A stretch of DNA of 38,766 nucleotides from Paraburkholderia ginsengisoli NBRC 100965. Its GTDB lineage: Bacteria; Pseudomonadota; Gammaproteobacteria; Burkholderiales; Burkholderiaceae. The stretch covers positions 1-38,766 of the forward strand of contig NZ_BBJF01000031.1 in the NCBI RefSeq assembly GCF_000739735.1. Reading direction: 5' to 3'. How positions within the stretch are numbered: the first letter of the stretch is position 1; each line of letters opens with the position of its first letter. The notes under the pieces were generated by a model. It searched no databases. It saw only the letters and a list, made by a program, of their open reading frames with translations, and was not told the origin of the DNA. Positions 38,673 through 38,766 of the stretch are shown in pieces. The translations under genes were made by a program, and so were the position numbers.

Positions 38673-38704
38673 AGCCTGCGCTAAATCAGCGCGGGCTTTT
38701 TTTA
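38673..38704 (+). terminator. Rho-independent terminator
   Basis: A 10-bp stem AGCCTGCGCT / AGCGCGGGCT with one T-G wobble and a 5-base loop AAATC is followed by a run of seven or eight T. This is a canonical intrinsic terminator for the relaxase transcript. The last 60 bases of the window hold no gene I can support. Confidence 0.85.
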
Positions 38705-38766
38705 TTGCTTTTAAAAGCGATAAACCGCAATTCGGCGATTGACATTTCCGCGAGGGCGGATTACCG

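Overview
The window looks like part of a large, conjugative plasmid or megaplasmid from a GC-rich betaproteobacterium, most likely a Burkholderiaceae member (Burkholderia, Paraburkholderia or Caballeronia type). The reasons are high-GC codon use, a complete ParA/ParB/Rep replicon with iterons, a DUF3717 gene (a family I associate with Burkholderia), an ArdB/KlcA antirestriction gene and a MobA/MobL relaxase-helicase. The genus is inferred from style and family content, not proven.

Layout. (1) 1-4100: a PAS-PAS-GGDEF diguanylate cyclase, a large HEPN-domain protein that may be an abortive-infection RNase, and an HU-type DNA-binding protein. (2) 4200-12800, the replicon core: a KfrA-like coiled-coil DNA-binding protein, a small gene that looks frameshifted, a membrane protein with tyrosine recombinase 1, two palindromic candidate parS sites, parB and parA with overlapping ATGA, an iteron-rich origin with a DnaA-box-like site, and a Rep_3-type initiator. 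Near-identical 14-bp half-sites in the same orientation lie at both ends of this block; the right-hand one belongs to a XerC/XerD-style inverted repeat with a 6-bp spacer. (3) 12892-17125: a tight operon of an AlbA_2/Schlafen-type protein, a TraB/GumN-like protein and tyrosine recombinase 2.

(4) 17210-24493: a lower-GC block on the minus strand that reads as an unrecognised sulfation biosynthetic cluster. In order of transcription it holds a class I/PRMT-like methyltransferase, a PAPS-type sulfotransferase, an AMP-forming ligase with a carrier domain that has lost its serine, a GNAT-APS kinase fusion, an EamA exporter, and CysD (ATP sulfurylase small subunit). CysN is absent. Together these could make PAPS, activate an acid, sulfate and methylate a product and export it. 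The substrate is unknown.

(5) 24494-29977: AT-rich regulatory DNA, a 60-bp hairpin with an SOS-box-like centre, a ParD/ParE-like toxin-antitoxin pair with an operator, an HTH protein followed by a tRNA-like cloverleaf with about 54 extra bases in its anticodon arm, an SRAP/YedK gene and a divergent two-repeat protein sharing a LexA-box-like site, an orphan OmpR-type response regulator and a small HTH protein. (6) 30370-38766: plasmid maintenance and transfer genes (DUF3717, two small genes, ArdB/KlcA, a large ParB-like protein, TraD-like, an HNH-like zinc protein, TraA-like relaxase-helicase). The klcA and parB-like genes diverge from a mirrored promoter with identical operators and an identical 39-bp leader. 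A candidate oriT/operator palindrome lies before the relaxase gene, and terminator-like hairpins follow it.
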